Counted from the stretch's first letter, positions 45,635 through 55,004 are shown. The stretch: DNA of 64,000 nt from Mucilaginibacter sp. OK283 (GCF_900110415.1 NZ_FODR01000001.1:496001-560000); one strand, 5' to 3'. Notes: a model not told the origin generated them from the letters alone. Numbers and translations: made by a program.

Positions 45635-46072
45635 ATGGCAACTTCACAAAAAAAATGGCTACGTGCCATTTCATTTATTGCAATTATAGGTATCGGCTTC
45701 GCAGTGAAAGCCGAAGTAAACAAAACCGTTGAACCAAAAGTGACTAAAAAGGTAGCAAAAGCTGCTACAGTAAAAAAGCACAAGCGGTTTGCGGCATATA
45801 CGTTTTATTACAATGGCCCGAGCTACAGTGTGAGCGATGTCACCAATGAAAGCAATTGGGCATATGATCCAAATGGTAATACCTGTTCGGGGGTAAATGC
45901 TCAGGCATGTACCATCCAGGTTGATGCCAGCTATGTTAACAATCCGTCGACAGCGCCGACGTTGAAAACATCGACTAATTTAACCGCTACATTAAATCCA
46001 ACTTATAGCACTGCATATGTAACAGGTTCCGCCGATGCAGGGATGAGTATCTCAAATGCGGAGCATCCGTAA
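45635..46072 (+). CDS. Small exported protein next to SusCD/TlpA
   Basis: 145 residues with an N-terminal hydrophobic segment (about 9-26, AISFIAIIGIGFAVKA) acting as signal or anchor, a Lys-rich linker (KKVAKAATVKKHK), then a Tyr/Asn/Thr-rich domain with two Cys (NTCSG, AQACTIQ). It resembles in style the DUF6520-type small secreted proteins of Bacteroidota but is longer; no firm family. Convergent with the SusC/SusD/TlpA operon, from which a nested terminator separates it. Confidence 0.55.
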   Translation: MATSQKKWLRAISFIAIIGIGFAVKAEVNKTVEPKVTKKVAKAATVKKHKRFAAYTFYYNGPSYSVSDVTNESNWAYDPNGNTCSGVNAQACTIQVDASYVNNPSTAPTLKTSTNLTATLNPTYSTAYVTGSADAGMSISNAEHP

Positions 46073-46096
46073 CGATGCAAATTCCACAGTAGCGAA

Positions 46097-46131
46097 AAGG
46101 AGGTGGGGCAAATTATTTGCCGTACCTCCTT
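46097..46131. terminator. Nested bidirectional terminator
   Basis: Outer arms AAGGAGGT (46097-46104) / ACCTCCTT (46124-46131), inner arms GGCAAA (46107-46112) / TTTGCC (46116-46121), loop TTA, followed by ATTTATT. Sits between convergent genes and can end both. Confidence 0.8.
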
Positions 46132-46152
46132 ATTTATTAAACAAGCCCTTAA

Positions 46153-47523
46153 TTAATTCTGCTGTATTCCACTTTGTTCAATGATATCTACAGGGATAGG
46201 AAGTGCATAATAACTTGCGTTAGGTTGTAATGTGATTATTTTGCCGTTGATGTTTCTTGTTAGCACAATATTCCCGCCTTCCTTATTTAATCTCTTAATA
46301 TCCATCCAGCGAAGTCCGCGCATCAATAATTCCTTACGCCTTTCCAGACGGATTTTTGTTAAAGCGTCAGTCCGGTCCGTAGCCGTCATGGGTGTGTAAG
46401 CTATCGTGCTTTTCCACCGCTTTTTCAACAGATAATTTAGATCATTCATTGCTGATGCGACATCACTCTGATATGCATAACATTCTGCCCTGGTCAGGTA
46501 AAGTTCGTCTGTTGCGATACCCGAAAATAAAGTAGTGGCACTTGCCGCGTAGCTCCCTTTAAACTGTTGATACCCATTATTGGCCTTAAAAAAGGCTGTT
46601 TTACGTAAGTCATTTGTATTATACTTTCCATACAACACGCTATCGATCCGGGCCCGTGTCGTCAAATGTAAGGCGATAGTAGCCCCCATCTCCGTATAAA
46701 AAATAGTTTCGCCGTTCAGCTTCTTAAATGGCACATTTGTGGTAAGTGCACCAATATAGCTATCACCGTTATAGTCCATCAGGTAGCTATTCAGCGCCAG
46801 AGCCTTATTTGCAAAGGTCAAAGCCAGATCATACTTGTGCATGTATAAGTAAGTGCGGGCCAATAAAGCATTTGCTGCGCCTTTCGATGGCCGGAGCAGT
46901 TTCAGCGGATAATCGGGAAGATAATCAAGCGATGCGGTCAGATCGGCGATGACCTGTTGGTAAGAAGCCTTTACCGATGCCCTTGTTGATGGTATATTAA
47001 AATCGGATTGTAAACGAAGCACAATCCCAAGATCAGTATCAGCCGTATTTTCATCATAAGCTTTAGCATACTCCATGGTTAGCAAGAGGAAGTAATAAGC
47101 CCTGAAAAACAGGGCCGAACCTTTGACATTATTCCACTGTTGTTGATTTGCCATTGTTTGCGGAATCTTCGCTAATAACTCAAGGCTCAGGTTTGCGTTA
47201 TACACTGGCAGGTAAGCCTGGTTCCAGTCATTTCCGTATCGTATCTGGATAGGTATCCATTGATATAAATTCTGTGCATTTACTGGCTGACTATTGAATG
47301 TAGCAGGTAGCCAGAAATAATCATCTGCAGATGATTCGTTATAATCAGGAGTGGTTTTAAGATTCATTAAATTAGCATCATCGAGCAGCCCCTGTAAATC
47401 CTGCAATGTTTGGGGAGTGACCAGTTTAGCATCAGATTTTGCATCTAAATATTTCTTACATGAGGTATTTAATAGGACAAGTATGGCAATCATCCAAACT
47501 TGTATAACATGATATCTTTTCAT
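46153..47523 (-). CDS. SusD/RagB-like lipoprotein (second pair)
   Basis: 456 residues, shorter than the mannan-locus SusD. Lipobox LLNTSC with Cys near 22, then KKYLDAKSDAKLVTPQTLQDLQGLLDDA, typical of RagB-type proteins. Helical repeats (GSALFFRAYYFLLLTMEYAKAY) and the C-terminal signature KIRLERRKELLMRGLRWMDIKRLN with final PIPVDII. Follows susC by 18 nt. Substrate unknown; such SusCD-TlpA sets may import peptides or metal chelates rather than glycans. Confidence 0.92.
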   Translation of the reverse strand: MKRYHVIQVWMIAILVLLNTSCKKYLDAKSDAKLVTPQTLQDLQGLLDDANLMNLKTTPDYNESSADDYFWLPATFNSQPVNAQNLYQWIPIQIRYGNDWNQAYLPVYNANLSLELLAKIPQTMANQQQWNNVKGSALFFRAYYFLLLTMEYAKAYDENTADTDLGIVLRLQSDFNIPSTRASVKASYQQVIADLTASLDYLPDYPLKLLRPSKGAANALLARTYLYMHKYDLALTFANKALALNSYLMDYNGDSYIGALTTNVPFKKLNGETIFYTEMGATIALHLTTRARIDSVLYGKYNTNDLRKTAFFKANNGYQQFKGSYAASATTLFSGIATDELYLTRAECYAYQSDVASAMNDLNYLLKKRWKSTIAYTPMTATDRTDALTKIRLERRKELLMRGLRWMDIKRLNKEGGNIVLTRNINGKIITLQPNASYYALPIPVDIIEQSGIQQN

Positions 47524-47541
47524 AAACGATTGCTTTTTATG

Positions 47542-50500
47542 TTAAAAATTGCTTCTCAATCCGAAGGTTAAACTTCTTACCGGAGATAGCGTATTGAGGT
47601 AGTCAGGATCGAGGCCCAAATGATTTGCGCGCCATATAATACCCACATTCTGCATATTCGCATACAGGTCTACGCTGCGGAAAGGAAGTTTCATTTTGCT
47701 GAGATCCAGCCGGTAGCCAAGATTGATGTAATCCAGCCTGATATTGTCGGCTTTAATTACGTTTGGCTGCGAAGCAGTATAAAAATAGTCCCGATCCTGA
47801 TTCGCCGGATAGACAAACGCAGGTACAGTCGTGAGCGCTTCGTCACCTGCTTTTTGCCAACGTAAGGCATAATCGCTATTCCCGGTGCCGTTCGCAATAA
47901 GTCTGCTGTAATTAATGGTTGGTTTTATGGTATAATAGCCAAGCCTGTAGCTCATATTAAAGGAAAGACTGAACCCCTTCCAGAAAAAGCTATTGATCAG
48001 GTTGCCATAATAGGTCGGTGTCGCAGACCCTACATAAAGGAGGTTATCACCGCTACTGCTGGCTTCCAACGCCATTGCAGTATAATCTATGCTGGGCTTG
48101 CCATTCAGGTATCCTCGCGGATTGCCTGCGGCGTCCAGTCCGGCCCATTTATAGACAGCGATAGCATACAACGGCTTTCCCACTAAAGGGGTTATGCTGG
48201 TGCCAGACGCTAGTATGTTATACAATCCGGTAGTATAGCTGTTGTTATACGTGACTGTTTTAGACATATTAAAATTGAAATAAATATCTGCCTGCCACCT
48301 GAAGCTTGATCTTTGCAGATTTAAAGCATGCAGTTCCGTCTCAACTCCGTAGCCTTTCATCTCTGCTATGTTCCTGATCAATTCCTGTGAGCCTCCCCAG
48401 GTTGTATAATCATACAAAGCAGGCCCGTACAGATTGGTGCCATGCTTTACAAAGTAAGAAACGGAACCCTGTAATCGCCTGTCTTTTAATGTGAAATCCA
48501 TGCCAATATTCCATTGAGATAACTGTTCCCATTTCAGATCAGGATTATTTATGCTGGAAATTCGGGTTATTGGTAAACCCGTAACGTTATTCGTAGCATA
48601 AGAAGCTACAGGTAGCGCTGTCCGTGTTAAATCCACATTGCCGCTTGTGCCATAAGTAGCTTTTATCCGAAGTTCCGGTAGCCAGTCCAACCTGTAAAAA
48701 GGTTCACCCGAAAGCAGCCAGCCTAACCCTGTAGACCAGAGCGGCTTCCACCGGTCATTGGTATTGGCACCAAAAATATTAGAGCCGTCCCTGCGGGCGC
48801 TGCCAGACAAAGTATATCGTTTTTTAAAACTATAAGCGGCATTGGCATATAAACTCACAAACCGGTATTGCGTAGCTGTAAGATTATTGCCTGAACCGAC
48901 CTGACTATAGTTGCCCGTTAAAAATTCGGGATAGGCATTTACAAGATCGATGTTGCTGTAGGTTAAGGGATCGCCATTATAGCCGTACCACGCGGCGCTT
49001 TTACCATCGGTTTTTGCCGATCTCGTTTCCGCACCAGCAATTGCAGTCAAACTGTGTTGCCCCAATGTCTTGTTCAGGTTGAATTGCCCCCTTGCAGTGG
49101 ACGATGATACATTACCCAAGCTAAGAGTTTGTATCCCACCTAACGGCACCGGATATGTTAGGATGCCAGTTGTCGGGTTAAGTTGAGTATAGGTGTTGAT
49201 CAGGTTACGTGCCTGGTAGCTTTGCGCATCGGACAGACTTACGGTTTCATCATACTGACGCTGGTATTGATATGAAAGGTCGAAATTAAGAAAACTGGTC
49301 AAATGGTATTTTAAGCCTGTACTGGCAAAAATATCCCACCGGTTCGTATTGACCATATTGTGGAGGTAATCATCAGCCGGGTAATACTTCCAATCAAGCA
49401 GTTTGCCATTACCGGCAGTGTCAGTATAGGCACCACGGTAAGCAGATGCTAATGGTAAGGCATTTCCTTGCGCATCCCTGAATGATAAGTATGGCAGTAT
49501 TCTTCCGCCTACGCTGAGTGAATTGTATGCAGGTCTGCCGGATGCTGTTTCAAGTGATGTAAAATAAACGCGACCAGACAAGGTGAGATTTTTTCCGGCT
49601 CTAAACTCCTGCGTCAAACCGATATTAAACTTATTGTTCTTTGCATAAGTCTCGCTCAATACCTTATCGTAAGCACCTGAAAGTAGGAATTTATAATTAC
49701 TGCCACCACCACGCACATTAAGCCCGTATTGCTGGGTGATGGCATGTGTATAAAACTCTTTGAGGTAAGCGCTCCGGCTGTCTTGTTTGCTTAACGCATC
49801 CAACTGGGCATTTGCAACAGACCCACTTATTTTTCCCGAACGTTGAGCCAGCATCACTTCAACCGCTGGACTAAGCGCCTGATAGGGGCTATTATTAATC
49901 TGGTCATCAAAATATCCGGCATTGAACATTTTGCGTTCCACATCAATATAATCCGCAGAAGACATCTGATTGAGGGCATAGAGATTAGGTAATTGCTGAA
50001 CGATTACATTAGCGTTAAATCCTATGGCAAGTGGCTGGTTGTAGCGACCTTTTTTTGTACTGATCACAATAACGCCGTTACCTGCTCTTGACCCCCATAT
50101 GGAAGCCGCGGCGGCATCTTTCAACAGGGATACGCTTTCAACATCCAAAGGATTAATATTACTGATATCACCTTCGTAAATGAAGCCGTCAAGCACGATC
50201 AGCGGGTCTAAAGGACCGTTTATGGTACCTAATCCCCGTATAGACAAATTAGTTGTATTCTGAGGGTTACCATTGCTTTTGCCAATATTCAGGAGTAAAC
50301 CGGTGCTCTGTCCTAACAAACGATTTAAAATATTTGTTCCGGGACGGGCATTGAACATAGTTTCATTGATCTGCGATACAGAACCATTAATTTCATTCGC
50401 CCGAACTTGCTGATAACCTGTATTGATCACCACCTCATTAAGCATTTGCGTTGCGGTTTCCATTGTTATGTTTAGAAAGCTTAGAGGGGTTTTGATTACT

Positions 50501-50784
50501 TCATATTGCGTTTTTAGACCAACAGCTGAAAACTTTAAAGTATCAGGTATGACACGAACTGGTATAGAAAAATTCCCTGCACTATCGCTATTCGTATAGC
50601 CATTTTTGGGCGATCCAACTGAAACCTGAAGTTGCAATCCATCGGGTAATTTTATATGTCCTTTTAAAATTAAAGATGACTTCTGCTGTCCGAAAACTGC
50701 CAAGGAAAATACCAATTGTAGGCATAGCAAAATGGTACCTGGTATCCATTTTGAGTATGGTGTGTGGGTTATGCGCATTTCCAT
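47542..50784 (-). CDS. SusC/RagA-like TonB-linked outer-membrane receptor (second pair)
   Basis: 1080 residues. Signal peptide about 12-33 (ending VFGQ), CarboxypepD_reg-like domain (about 38-110), plug (about 115-245; VVINTGYQQV, LSIRGLGTINGPLDPLIVLDG, KDAAAASIWGSRAGNGVI) and barrel ending SLTFGLRSNF. No STN domain, so not controlled by a FecR/sigma pair. It lies 1 nt from the thioredoxin-like gene upstream. An unusual cargo for a mobilisable island. Confidence 0.94.
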   Translation of the reverse strand: MEMRITHTPYSKWIPGTILLCLQLVFSLAVFGQQKSSLILKGHIKLPDGLQLQVSVGSPKNGYTNSDSAGNFSIPVRVIPDTLKFSAVGLKTQYEVIKTPLSFLNITMETATQMLNEVVINTGYQQVRANEINGSVSQINETMFNARPGTNILNRLLGQSTGLLLNIGKSNGNPQNTTNLSIRGLGTINGPLDPLIVLDGFIYEGDISNINPLDVESVSLLKDAAAASIWGSRAGNGVIVISTKKGRYNQPLAIGFNANVIVQQLPNLYALNQMSSADYIDVERKMFNAGYFDDQINNSPYQALSPAVEVMLAQRSGKISGSVANAQLDALSKQDSRSAYLKEFYTHAITQQYGLNVRGGGSNYKFLLSGAYDKVLSETYAKNNKFNIGLTQEFRAGKNLTLSGRVYFTSLETASGRPAYNSLSVGGRILPYLSFRDAQGNALPLASAYRGAYTDTAGNGKLLDWKYYPADDYLHNMVNTNRWDIFASTGLKYHLTSFLNFDLSYQYQRQYDETVSLSDAQSYQARNLINTYTQLNPTTGILTYPVPLGGIQTLSLGNVSSSTARGQFNLNKTLGQHSLTAIAGAETRSAKTDGKSAAWYGYNGDPLTYSNIDLVNAYPEFLTGNYSQVGSGNNLTATQYRFVSLYANAAYSFKKRYTLSGSARRDGSNIFGANTNDRWKPLWSTGLGWLLSGEPFYRLDWLPELRIKATYGTSGNVDLTRTALPVASYATNNVTGLPITRISSINNPDLKWEQLSQWNIGMDFTLKDRRLQGSVSYFVKHGTNLYGPALYDYTTWGGSQELIRNIAEMKGYGVETELHALNLQRSSFRWQADIYFNFNMSKTVTYNNSYTTGLYNILASGTSITPLVGKPLYAIAVYKWAGLDAAGNPRGYLNGKPSIDYTAMALEASSSGDNLLYVGSATPTYYGNLINSFFWKGFSLSFNMSYRLGYYTIKPTINYSRLIANGTGNSDYALRWQKAGDEALTTVPAFVYPANQDRDYFYTASQPNVIKADNIRLDYINLGYRLDLSKMKLPFRSVDLYANMQNVGIIWRANHLGLDPDYLNTLSPVRSLTFGLRSNF

Positions 50785-50785
50785 C

Positions 50786-51361
50786 TTACCAAACCTTTAC
50801 AGGCAGGTTCAAAGGCAAACCCGCAATTAAACTTTCAATATTTTGTTTGTTTAGCAGCGTCCATTCTGTAATAGCCTTTATTCGCCCATCAGCGCCTATC
50901 CAAACATAATGAGGCAGGACGTGGCAGGGGAAATAGCTATTGAACACTTTCTTCTGAAATATTATCGGAACAGAAATCTCCTGATGACTAGCTATCCAGC
51001 GGATTGTAAAGGCCCGAACCTTTTGTTCATTGCTGTCACGGCTGGAAGTGTTGACTAAAATAAATTGTACCTGGTCCTGGTAAACTTTATTCAGGCTGTC
51101 TACATGCGGGAACCTTGCGATGCAAGTTCCGCACCATGTCGCCCAAAAATCCAGGATGATTACTTTGCCCCGGTAATCATTTAGCGTAATCGTCTTTTTA
51201 TTACCGGTTTGGTAAATATTCTGTAATGAAATGTGCCATACGGCTTCAGGAATTGTGTCGCCAATCGCCAGGGAGGTAATGGGCTTATCCGACGTTTGTG
51301 ATTTCGCTTTAAAATTTAGGCAAAGCGCGGCCAGTACTATGATGAGTAGCGTTTTTTGCAT
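50786..51361 (-). CDS. TlpA-type periplasmic thioredoxin
   Basis: 191 residues. Signal peptide 1-21. Redoxin/TlpA fold with GKVIILDFWATWCGTC, active-site Cys77 and Cys80 in a C-G-T-C pair, and the family insert KVYQDQVQFILVNTSSRD. The cis-Pro region is near ILPHYVWIGADGRI-like sequence. Reduces disulfides in the periplasm. First gene of the TlpA-SusC-SusD operon, 1 nt before susC; perhaps needed to fold or reduce the cargo or receptor. Confidence 0.9.
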   Translation of the reverse strand: MQKTLLIIVLAALCLNFKAKSQTSDKPITSLAIGDTIPEAVWHISLQNIYQTGNKKTITLNDYRGKVIILDFWATWCGTCIARFPHVDSLNKVYQDQVQFILVNTSSRDSNEQKVRAFTIRWIASHQEISVPIIFQKKVFNSYFPCHVLPHYVWIGADGRIKAITEWTLLNKQNIESLIAGLPLNLPVKVW

Positions 51362-51480
51362 GGTTGTTTGAGGGGTAAAAACCCGTACACCGGCTATGGG
51401 AAATTGCTTCTATGCCCGGTATACGGGTGGCTAGATAATCAGAAATTTAAGCGATGACGCTTGTTAAAAAAAGGGAATTA

Positions 51481-51636
51481 TTATATAGGGGCTTTTGGCT
51501 TTAGTGGGAAAAGCATTTGCTGGGGACTGATACCGAATGGTAATGACTTTTTAAGGGAAACAAACCAATGATCCTTTCCTTTTTCGAAAAAAATGCAGAT
51601 TCTATTAAAGAATGTAGTTTCTATTTGCTTTTTCAT
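51481..51636 (-). CDS. Possible small leader peptide/protein
   Basis: A 51-codon frame from ATG at 51636 (MKKQIETTFF...) with sensible composition (Lys/Phe/Pro-rich, GISPQQMLFPLKPKAPI end). An upstream ATG at 51663 adds nine residues. It lies between the structured RNA element and tlpA in the same direction. No family known; may be a leader ORF or chance. Confidence 0.3.
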   Translation of the reverse strand: MKKQIETTFFNRICIFFEKGKDHWFVSLKKSLPFGISPQQMLFPLKPKAPI

Positions 51637-51680
51637 TACTCGTATGGTTGATACGAGTCTCAAGGATTATAGAGATTTAC

Positions 51681-51767
51681 CTATAGTATTGTGGACTCTA
51701 AATACCGACTTGACGGGCTTCTCACGGCCTTGAGCACGGATTTACAATAGAGCCCACAACACTACAG
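51681..51767 (-). ncRNA. Structured RNA leader element upstream of TlpA-SusCD operon
   Basis: Arms 51681-51700 and 51748-51767 pair over 20 bp. On the plus strand three positions are A-C mismatches, but in minus-strand RNA all three become G-U pairs, giving an uninterrupted 20-bp stem; this marks the minus strand as the RNA strand. The 47-nt loop holds a smaller GGC/GCC hairpin (around GGCCGTGAGAAGCC). It sits upstream of tlpA-susC-susD in the same direction, fitting a leader or small RNA. No known riboswitch class recognised. Confidence 0.5.
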
Positions 51768-52002
51768 TGTATTCAAAAATACACAAAATATTGCCGTGGG
51801 CATTAACCTATTGTCCCTGCTCTTGTAATTGTGAGAATTTGTCAAGCGAGACTCTTAATTAATACCTCCGTTGATATTGAGGAGTTATTTTATATAATCT
51901 TATATAGCTGATTTGATCATTATAACAAATATAAGCCTAAACGCTTATAAAAGCAATATTATTGAATAATTTTTATGACGAAATGTTTTATCCATTTACA
52001 AA

Positions 52003-52569
52003 ATGGATAAGGATGAACAGTCAAATTATTTAGCGCTGCTTAGCGAAAGAGTTTTGTTGTTATTAAAAAACAGTGGATTAACAATAACTGGCTTATCTGA
52101 AATTACAAATATATCTGAAAGCCATATATACGCACTAATTAATGGTAACAGGACACTAACGGAGACTATAGCCAATCAATTAGGAAAGCCCTTCAAATTG
52201 CAAGGATGGCAACTTATAAGATTAGATTATGAAATCCCCAACAATTTTGACAAAGCGGCTAGTCTTATAAATTTCAGAAAAGAATTTCCAGGAAATGTTG
52301 AATATTTTTCTGAGACGAAAAACAACATTAAAACATCCTATTTTATTGAATACGAATTTCTAAAATACCCTATATTCAACCAACCTGTTTACTTATGGGA
52401 GATAATTGAAAACTTAAATTCAATTGGAAAACAATATCCCAGTAAAGATTTATCTCAGATTCTCCATTACCTCGTTGCAAAAAACAAACTCGTTAGTGAG
52501 AAGCGTCCACTCAAGTTAAGAGATGGCGGTTTCGGTAGCAGAATAGTGGATGTGTTTTTTAGAAAGTAA
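52003..52569 (+). CDS. XRE-type transcriptional regulator with C-terminal domain
   Basis: 188 residues. HTH at about 25-55 (LTITGLSEITNISESHIYAL), followed by about 130 residues of unknown type that end in a winged-helix-like stretch (LSQILHYLVAKNKLVSEKRPLKLR). It stands alone between the cargo operon and the mobilisation genes and is AT-rich. Possible regulator of mobilisation. Confidence 0.7.
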   Translation: MDKDEQSNYLALLSERVLLLLKNSGLTITGLSEITNISESHIYALINGNRTLTETIANQLGKPFKLQGWQLIRLDYEIPNNFDKAASLINFRKEFPGNVEYFSETKNNIKTSYFIEYEFLKYPIFNQPVYLWEIIENLNSIGKQYPSKDLSQILHYLVAKNKLVSEKRPLKLRDGGFGSRIVDVFFRK

Positions 52570-52657
52570 TAGGGAGAGATCCATTTTACACAACTAAATG
52601 AACCTTCAGAATAGGACAAGTTAATCCCCACAGAGTATATATTAAGAATTTAAATTC

Positions 52658-53605
52658 TCACCGTGTATTAGTCCTCGCTTGTCTTTTCCTATGGCGATTT
52701 CTCCCATGTATAGCCTCATCATCCACATCATCTTTTATGTCGACATGGATAGGGCTGATGAAATCTTCAAAAGACTGGTCTATGGTGGCAGAATATGGAT
52801 GAATGCCTGGTGCTAAGTCCATGTCGGACTGATCATCGGCAAGGCTGGTACCTGAGGGTGTGGCTTCTTTTTGATTTTGGGCTTCCATCTGCACCCGTTC
52901 GGCCAGGCTGCCGTTTTTCTGTGCATTGGCATAGGCCAATGTATCTTTAAGTTGCCTATCAAACTCAAATAATTCATCAAACAGTGTTTCACCGCATTGT
53001 TTAAAAGCCACCCGATCAAACTGTCCCATCTTTTTAGAATGGCCTTCATTCTTCCCTCTTGATGTATTCATCGGGCTAAGTTTGATTTTATTGGTTGCAT
53101 CTTTCCGGCTGACAATGACCTGCACATGCATTTGCTCGCCCTCCTTACGATCTCCCCGTTTTTTGATACCTTGTTTAACCTCCGGATCATTATGGGTGTA
53201 ATAACGATAGTTTTCCAGCTTCCCGAACCATATCAAATCTTCGTGACTGTTAATGCCTTCCCGTTTAAAATTCTGTGCGTAGGCATCCATCACCCTGACA
53301 GCAAGGCCTTTCATCTGATCTTTGGCTCCGTCCTCACCGTATTGTTCCTTTAAAAAGGTAATCTCTTTTTGACTGGGGCTGATATTAAGCAGGAAGAATT
53401 TCGCATCGTCTTTCCCCAATTTGGCGATATTGTTGTCTATTGTCCGCATAGCCACGTATGGATCTATTCTGACCTGTTGCCCATTGAACCAATACTCGGG
53501 TTCATCCTTAATATAAATCCGGTTCTCTTTTTCCAGGTAATGAACCAGTCCACTGCTGCTGCCCTTGTTAGCCGCTTCTTTACTATCGGTAATATTGATA
53601 AACAT
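52658..53605 (-). CDS. Relaxase-like mobilisation protein (DUF5712 type)
   Basis: 315 residues. N-terminal part has the Bacteroidota DUF5712 pattern (MFINITDSKEAANKGSSSGL, HYLEKEN, EPEYWFNGQ), and the segment GEQMHVQVIVSRKD with His160 resembles the metal-binding His motif of relaxases. C-terminal 80 residues are charged and low-complexity. It lies 12 nt after the BfmA/BtgA-type gene, forming a mobilisation operon that would nick and transfer the island with a helper conjugative element. Confidence 0.82.
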   Translation of the reverse strand: MFINITDSKEAANKGSSSGLVHYLEKENRIYIKDEPEYWFNGQQVRIDPYVAMRTIDNNIAKLGKDDAKFFLLNISPSQKEITFLKEQYGEDGAKDQMKGLAVRVMDAYAQNFKREGINSHEDLIWFGKLENYRYYTHNDPEVKQGIKKRGDRKEGEQMHVQVIVSRKDATNKIKLSPMNTSRGKNEGHSKKMGQFDRVAFKQCGETLFDELFEFDRQLKDTLAYANAQKNGSLAERVQMEAQNQKEATPSGTSLADDQSDMDLAPGIHPYSATIDQSFEDFISPIHVDIKDDVDDEAIHGRNRHRKRQARTNTR

Positions 53606-53617
53606 AAAGTCGATTCG

Positions 53618-54169
53618 TTATAATAACCTGATCTGCTCTTTCGTAATGGCGATCAGTTCCTCTTTTTCCCTGCCCGATGTCATCATGCCAAAAGCCTCCC
53701 TGGATCTGATATAACCATCCAGAATAAACAAGAACTGTTCTTTCAAGGTTTCCTTACTTTTCATAGCCTTCAAGATCGCATCCATGACGCGGGCTACTTC
53801 CCCGAACGCTTTAGCATGGCTTTGCAGGTTATTTAACACATCCACATTATGCTTCAGCACTTCGGAATTAAAGCGGTCGATGATCTTTCCCTGTGATTGG
53901 GAAACCCTATCCATCTCTGTTTTGATGGGAATGAGCAGCATAGTTTCCTGTGCCCTAATAAAACCGATGTACTGCTGATGGTTCTTCATCAGCGCATTTT
54001 TTAGCAGTTCATCATTCAGGTCTATAGGATCTTTCTTGCTTTTATAGAAATAATCGACCATCTGAATAAAAAGCAGACGCTTTGTGCGGCCCAGTTTAAG
54101 GGCGATCTTTTCAAACTTCTGATCAACGGAAACTGGGTACCTTACTGATCTTACATTAATATCTTCCAT
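53618..54169 (-). CDS. BfmA/BtgA family mobilisation accessory protein
   Basis: 183 residues, N-terminal ribbon/HTH-like DNA-binding part (VRYPVSVDQKFEKIALKLGRTKRLLF...) and a long helical coiled-coil middle (about 75-150). BfmA/BtgA proteins bind oriT and recruit the relaxase in mobilisable Bacteroides elements. Just upstream lies the hairpin cluster proposed as oriT. Confidence 0.82.
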   Translation of the reverse strand: MEDINVRSVRYPVSVDQKFEKIALKLGRTKRLLFIQMVDYFYKSKKDPIDLNDELLKNALMKNHQQYIGFIRAQETMLLIPIKTEMDRVSQSQGKIIDRFNSEVLKHNVDVLNNLQSHAKAFGEVARVMDAILKAMKSKETLKEQFLFILDGYIRSREAFGMMTSGREKEELIAITKEQIRLL

Positions 54170-54227
54170 CGTTTAATTTTTAACGAGGCATTAGACTGTA
54201 TAACAGGATATGCCTTTAAATATCTAT

Positions 54228-54387
54228 ACAGGATACCGCCGGGTATCCTGTTTTCTTCTTTTTTGCCGGTAAAAACGCGGTAAAGTATCCCCGGAGGATA
54301 CGCAAAACCCCATTTGCAGCGCAAATGGCAAGCAAAGTAGGGCTCTGCCCAACTTCCGCTTGCTCCTTTTCTTCCAAGAAGAAAAGG
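54228..54387. other. Candidate oriT: cluster of four inverted repeats
   Basis: Within 160 bp upstream of the mobilisation operon: ACAGGATACC/GGTATCCTGT (54228-54237/54242-54251), TATCC/GGATA (54286-54290/54296-54300), CCATTTGC/GCAAATGG (54310-54317/54321-54328) and CCTTTTCTTC/GAAGAAAAGG (54365-54374/54378-54387), all perfect. The GGATA core recurs in both directions. Dense dyads beside relaxase genes are the usual look of an oriT. The nick site itself cannot be placed. Confidence 0.55.
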
Positions 54388-54633
54388 ACGTTTTGTCTGT
54401 CGCACACTCCAAATCGCTGCTACAGGAAAGTTGATAGAGTTATTGCTGCTAAACTTCAAAAACGGACTTGAACAATTACTCTGCATAAAATTATTTGATT
54501 TGCGAATACAGGTTATTGCATTAGAGATGTCTTCGTTTTTAAAGTCTCTTGGAAATAGCGTTTCGCTATTGGGGGCGAAGTATTCGTTGTGTGGGTTCAT
54601 TTCGTATCTGGGTATCAACATATCTAACGATCT

Positions 54634-54690
54634 TTAGATAATGTGATCAACTGATCTTGCTATCCTTAGATCAAGTGATCAGCCGATCTA
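54634..54690. repeat. Two 25-bp GATC-rich direct repeats
   Basis: TTAGATAATGTGATCAACTG-type copy at 54634-54658 and TTAGATCAAGTGATCAGCCG-type copy at 54666-54690, 32 bp apart, with seven GATC tetramers between 54627 and 54690. The second copy overlaps the 3' end of the winged-helix gene. Could be iteron-like binding sites for that protein or methylation-sensitive sites. Confidence 0.5.
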
Positions 54691-55004
54691 TTATCATGCT
54701 TATCCTCTGGCCACTCAACCAGGCTGCCTTTTACCGGGTGATAAGATGGGTAATAACAGATGTACCCAAACGTTTCCAGTTCCTTTATACATTTATGATA
54801 GGTAGCGGTGGATGCGATTCGGCTATAGGACATTAGCAACTGTCGGCTAACCGGAAACGGGTTACTATACCCACTCCGTTGCCAGCAGACAAACAAAGCT
54901 GCATACATGCTTACGTGGGTAGCGAGCAGATGCGGATTCTTACCCATTTGCCTTACTCGCTCGGCATAGGCAGCCATTTCTTTTGTTTTAACTATTGGTT
55001 TCAA
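54666..55004 (-). CDS. Winged-helix protein of the mobilisation module
   Basis: 112 residues with a winged-helix core: LFVCWQRSGYSNPFPVSRQLLMSY then ATYHKCIKELETFGYICYYP. Common next to excisionase-like genes in Bacteroidota mobilisable elements, function unproven (regulator or replication-type initiator). Start overlaps the excisionase-like gene by 4 nt (ATGA). Confidence 0.7.
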   Translation of the reverse strand: MKPIVKTKEMAAYAERVRQMGKNPHLLATHVSMYAALFVCWQRSGYSNPFPVSRQLLMSYSRIASTATYHKCIKELETFGYICYYPSYHPVKGSLVEWPEDKHDNRSADHLI

